From NCBI GenBank assembly GCA_913775305.1, contig CAJYIY010000018.1:1-49209 (forward strand): DNA of 49,209 nt. Direction: 5' to 3'. The DNA is from an uncultured Erwinia sp. GTDB lineage: Bacteria > Pseudomonadota > Gammaproteobacteria > Enterobacterales > Enterobacteriaceae. Below, in pieces: positions 48,355 through 49,209 of the stretch; the stretch's first letter is position 1; each line of letters starts with the position of its first letter. A program made the translations under genes and the position numbers. Below the pieces are notes generated by a model. That model ran no database searches. It was given only the letters and a program-made list of their open reading frames with translations, and was not told where the DNA came from.

Positions 48355-49159
48355 TTACATCTTACGGATGTAGTCATCCATATCGGTTTTCAGATTGTCA
48401 GACTTGGTGCCAAAAATGGCCTGCACGCCAGAACCGGCGACCACAACCCCGGCTGCGCCCAGCTTTTTCAGCCCGGCCTGGTCAACCTTGCTGACGTCGG
48501 CAACGCTGACGCGTAAGCGAGTGATGCAGGCATCCAGGTTAGTAATATTGTCTTTACCCCCGAAGGCGGCTACCAGGTTAGCGGCCATTTCAGTGGCATT
48601 GCCCGTGGTCTGTTCAGCGGTACTGTCTTCGCGGCCCGGTGTTTTCAGATTCAGTTTAGCAATCAACACGCGGAAGATGGTGTAGTACACCAGACCGTAA
48701 ATGATACCGACGATAGGGAACAGCCAGATTTTGCTGCTGTTGCCGCTCAGCACGATAAAATCGATCAGACCGTGTGAGAAGCTGGTGCCATCGCGCATCC
48801 CCAACAGGATACAGATAGGGAATGCCAGACCGGCCAGAATTGCGTGGATCACATACAGGATCGGCGCGACGAACATGAAGGAGAATTCAATCGGCTCGGT
48901 GATACCGGTAAGGAACGATGTCAGCGCCGCGGAGATCATGATCCCGCCCACTTTAGCGCGGTTTTCCGGTTTTGCGGAGTGCCAGATAGCAATCGCCGCT
49001 GCCGGCAGACCGTACATTTTGAACAGGAAGCCACCGGACAGTTTACCTGCGGTTGGATCACCTGCCATATAGCGCGGGATATCGCCGTGGAACACCTGGC
49101 CCGCCGCGTTGGTGAATTCACCGATTTGCATCTGGAAAGGAACGTTCCAGATATGGTGC
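48355..49159 (-). CDS. ptsG: PTS glucose transporter subunit IIBC, 5' part missing
   Basis: C-terminal 268 or so codons of the glucose permease EIICB-Glc (E. coli 477 residues). From [15 protein letters not shown] on it follows E. coli PtsG closely: membrane IIC segments with [14 protein letters not shown], the linker, and the IIB domain with phospho-Cys in [11 protein letters not shown]. The frame continues to 49203 but bases after about 49159 are a fold-back copy, so the apparent first 15 residues are not PtsG. The true 5' part is outside the window. SgrS control cannot be assessed. Confidence 0.93.
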
Positions 49160-49209
49160 CGTTTGGTCTGCACCATATCTGGAACGTTCCTTTCCAGATG
49201 CAAATCGGT
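49120..49209. repeat. Perfect 40-bp inverted repeat at the window end (fold-back)
   Basis: Bases 49120-49159 are the exact reverse complement of 49170-49209, with a 10-bp spacer. Reading the plus strand from 49162, TTTGGTCTGCACCATATCTG encodes the FGLHHIW stretch of PtsG, in the opposite direction to the main gene. The sequence therefore switches strands inside ptsG and reads back over itself. Confidence 0.95.

Noticed and set aside
49160-49203. ptsG start at 49203
   Set aside because: The first residues come from the fold-back copy; real PtsG has about 200 more residues upstream.

Overview
The window is ordinary enterobacterial chromosome. Gene content, protein similarity recalled from E. 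coli K-12, and the mix of a hydroxamate-type siderophore receptor, rcsA, a glucosylglycerate-type gene pair and chromosomal umuDC point to Erwiniaceae (Erwinia or Pantoea). The genus is an inference. The left edge cuts an argC gene. The right edge ends inside ptsG in a 40-bp fold-back palindrome that looks like an assembly or amplification artefact, so the right end may be a contig end.

Layout. 1-5069: the 3' part of a short-form argC, then a ynbA-ynbC-ynbD operon that lacks ynbB and ends in an unnamed membrane protein. 5301-9467: periplasmic trehalase treA and a TonB-dependent receptor behind a Fur-box-like site. 9549-11781: yeaQ, emtA and ldcA (envelope stress and murein turnover). 11904-14110: an SOS cluster with an msgA/DinI-like gene, umuC and umuD, and two near-ideal LexA boxes. 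Between msgA and umuC lies a short predicted sRNA carrying the seed of ArcZ. 14288-24975: icd, rluE, nudJ, mnmA, hflD, purB, phoP, phoQ, roxA and pepT, in the E. coli 25-min order. 25066-26906: a divergent sutR(ydcN)/ydcO pair with two tandem palindromic operators, sitting where E. coli has potABCD. 26909-31820: the lolC-lolD-lolE-nagK-cobB operon on the minus strand.

32289-38170 is an islet between lolC and mfd. It holds a MASE1-GGEEF diguanylate cyclase, rcsA, dsrB, yqaE, a recognisable DsrA small RNA on the minus strand, and a yedP-like phosphatase followed by a glucosyl/mannosyl-3-phosphoglycerate synthase-like enzyme. RcsAB-box-like sites lie upstream of rcsA and upstream of the osmolyte pair. 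38359-49159 returns to the E. coli order: mfd, ycfJ, ndh (TTG start, FNR site), ycfP, nagZ, thiK, lpoB, ycfL, hinT and ptsG.

Themes: envelope maintenance (lolCDE, emtA, ldcA, nagZ, nagK, lpoB), stress and osmoprotection (treA, glucosylglycerate-type genes, rcsA, phoPQ, two sRNAs expected to act on rpoS), DNA damage (umuDC, msgA, mfd) and central metabolism (icd, ndh, purB, ptsG). I see no prophage, insertion sequence, CRISPR array, tRNA or rRNA. The most notable unexplained element is the ArcZ-like short sRNA at about 12286-12338.
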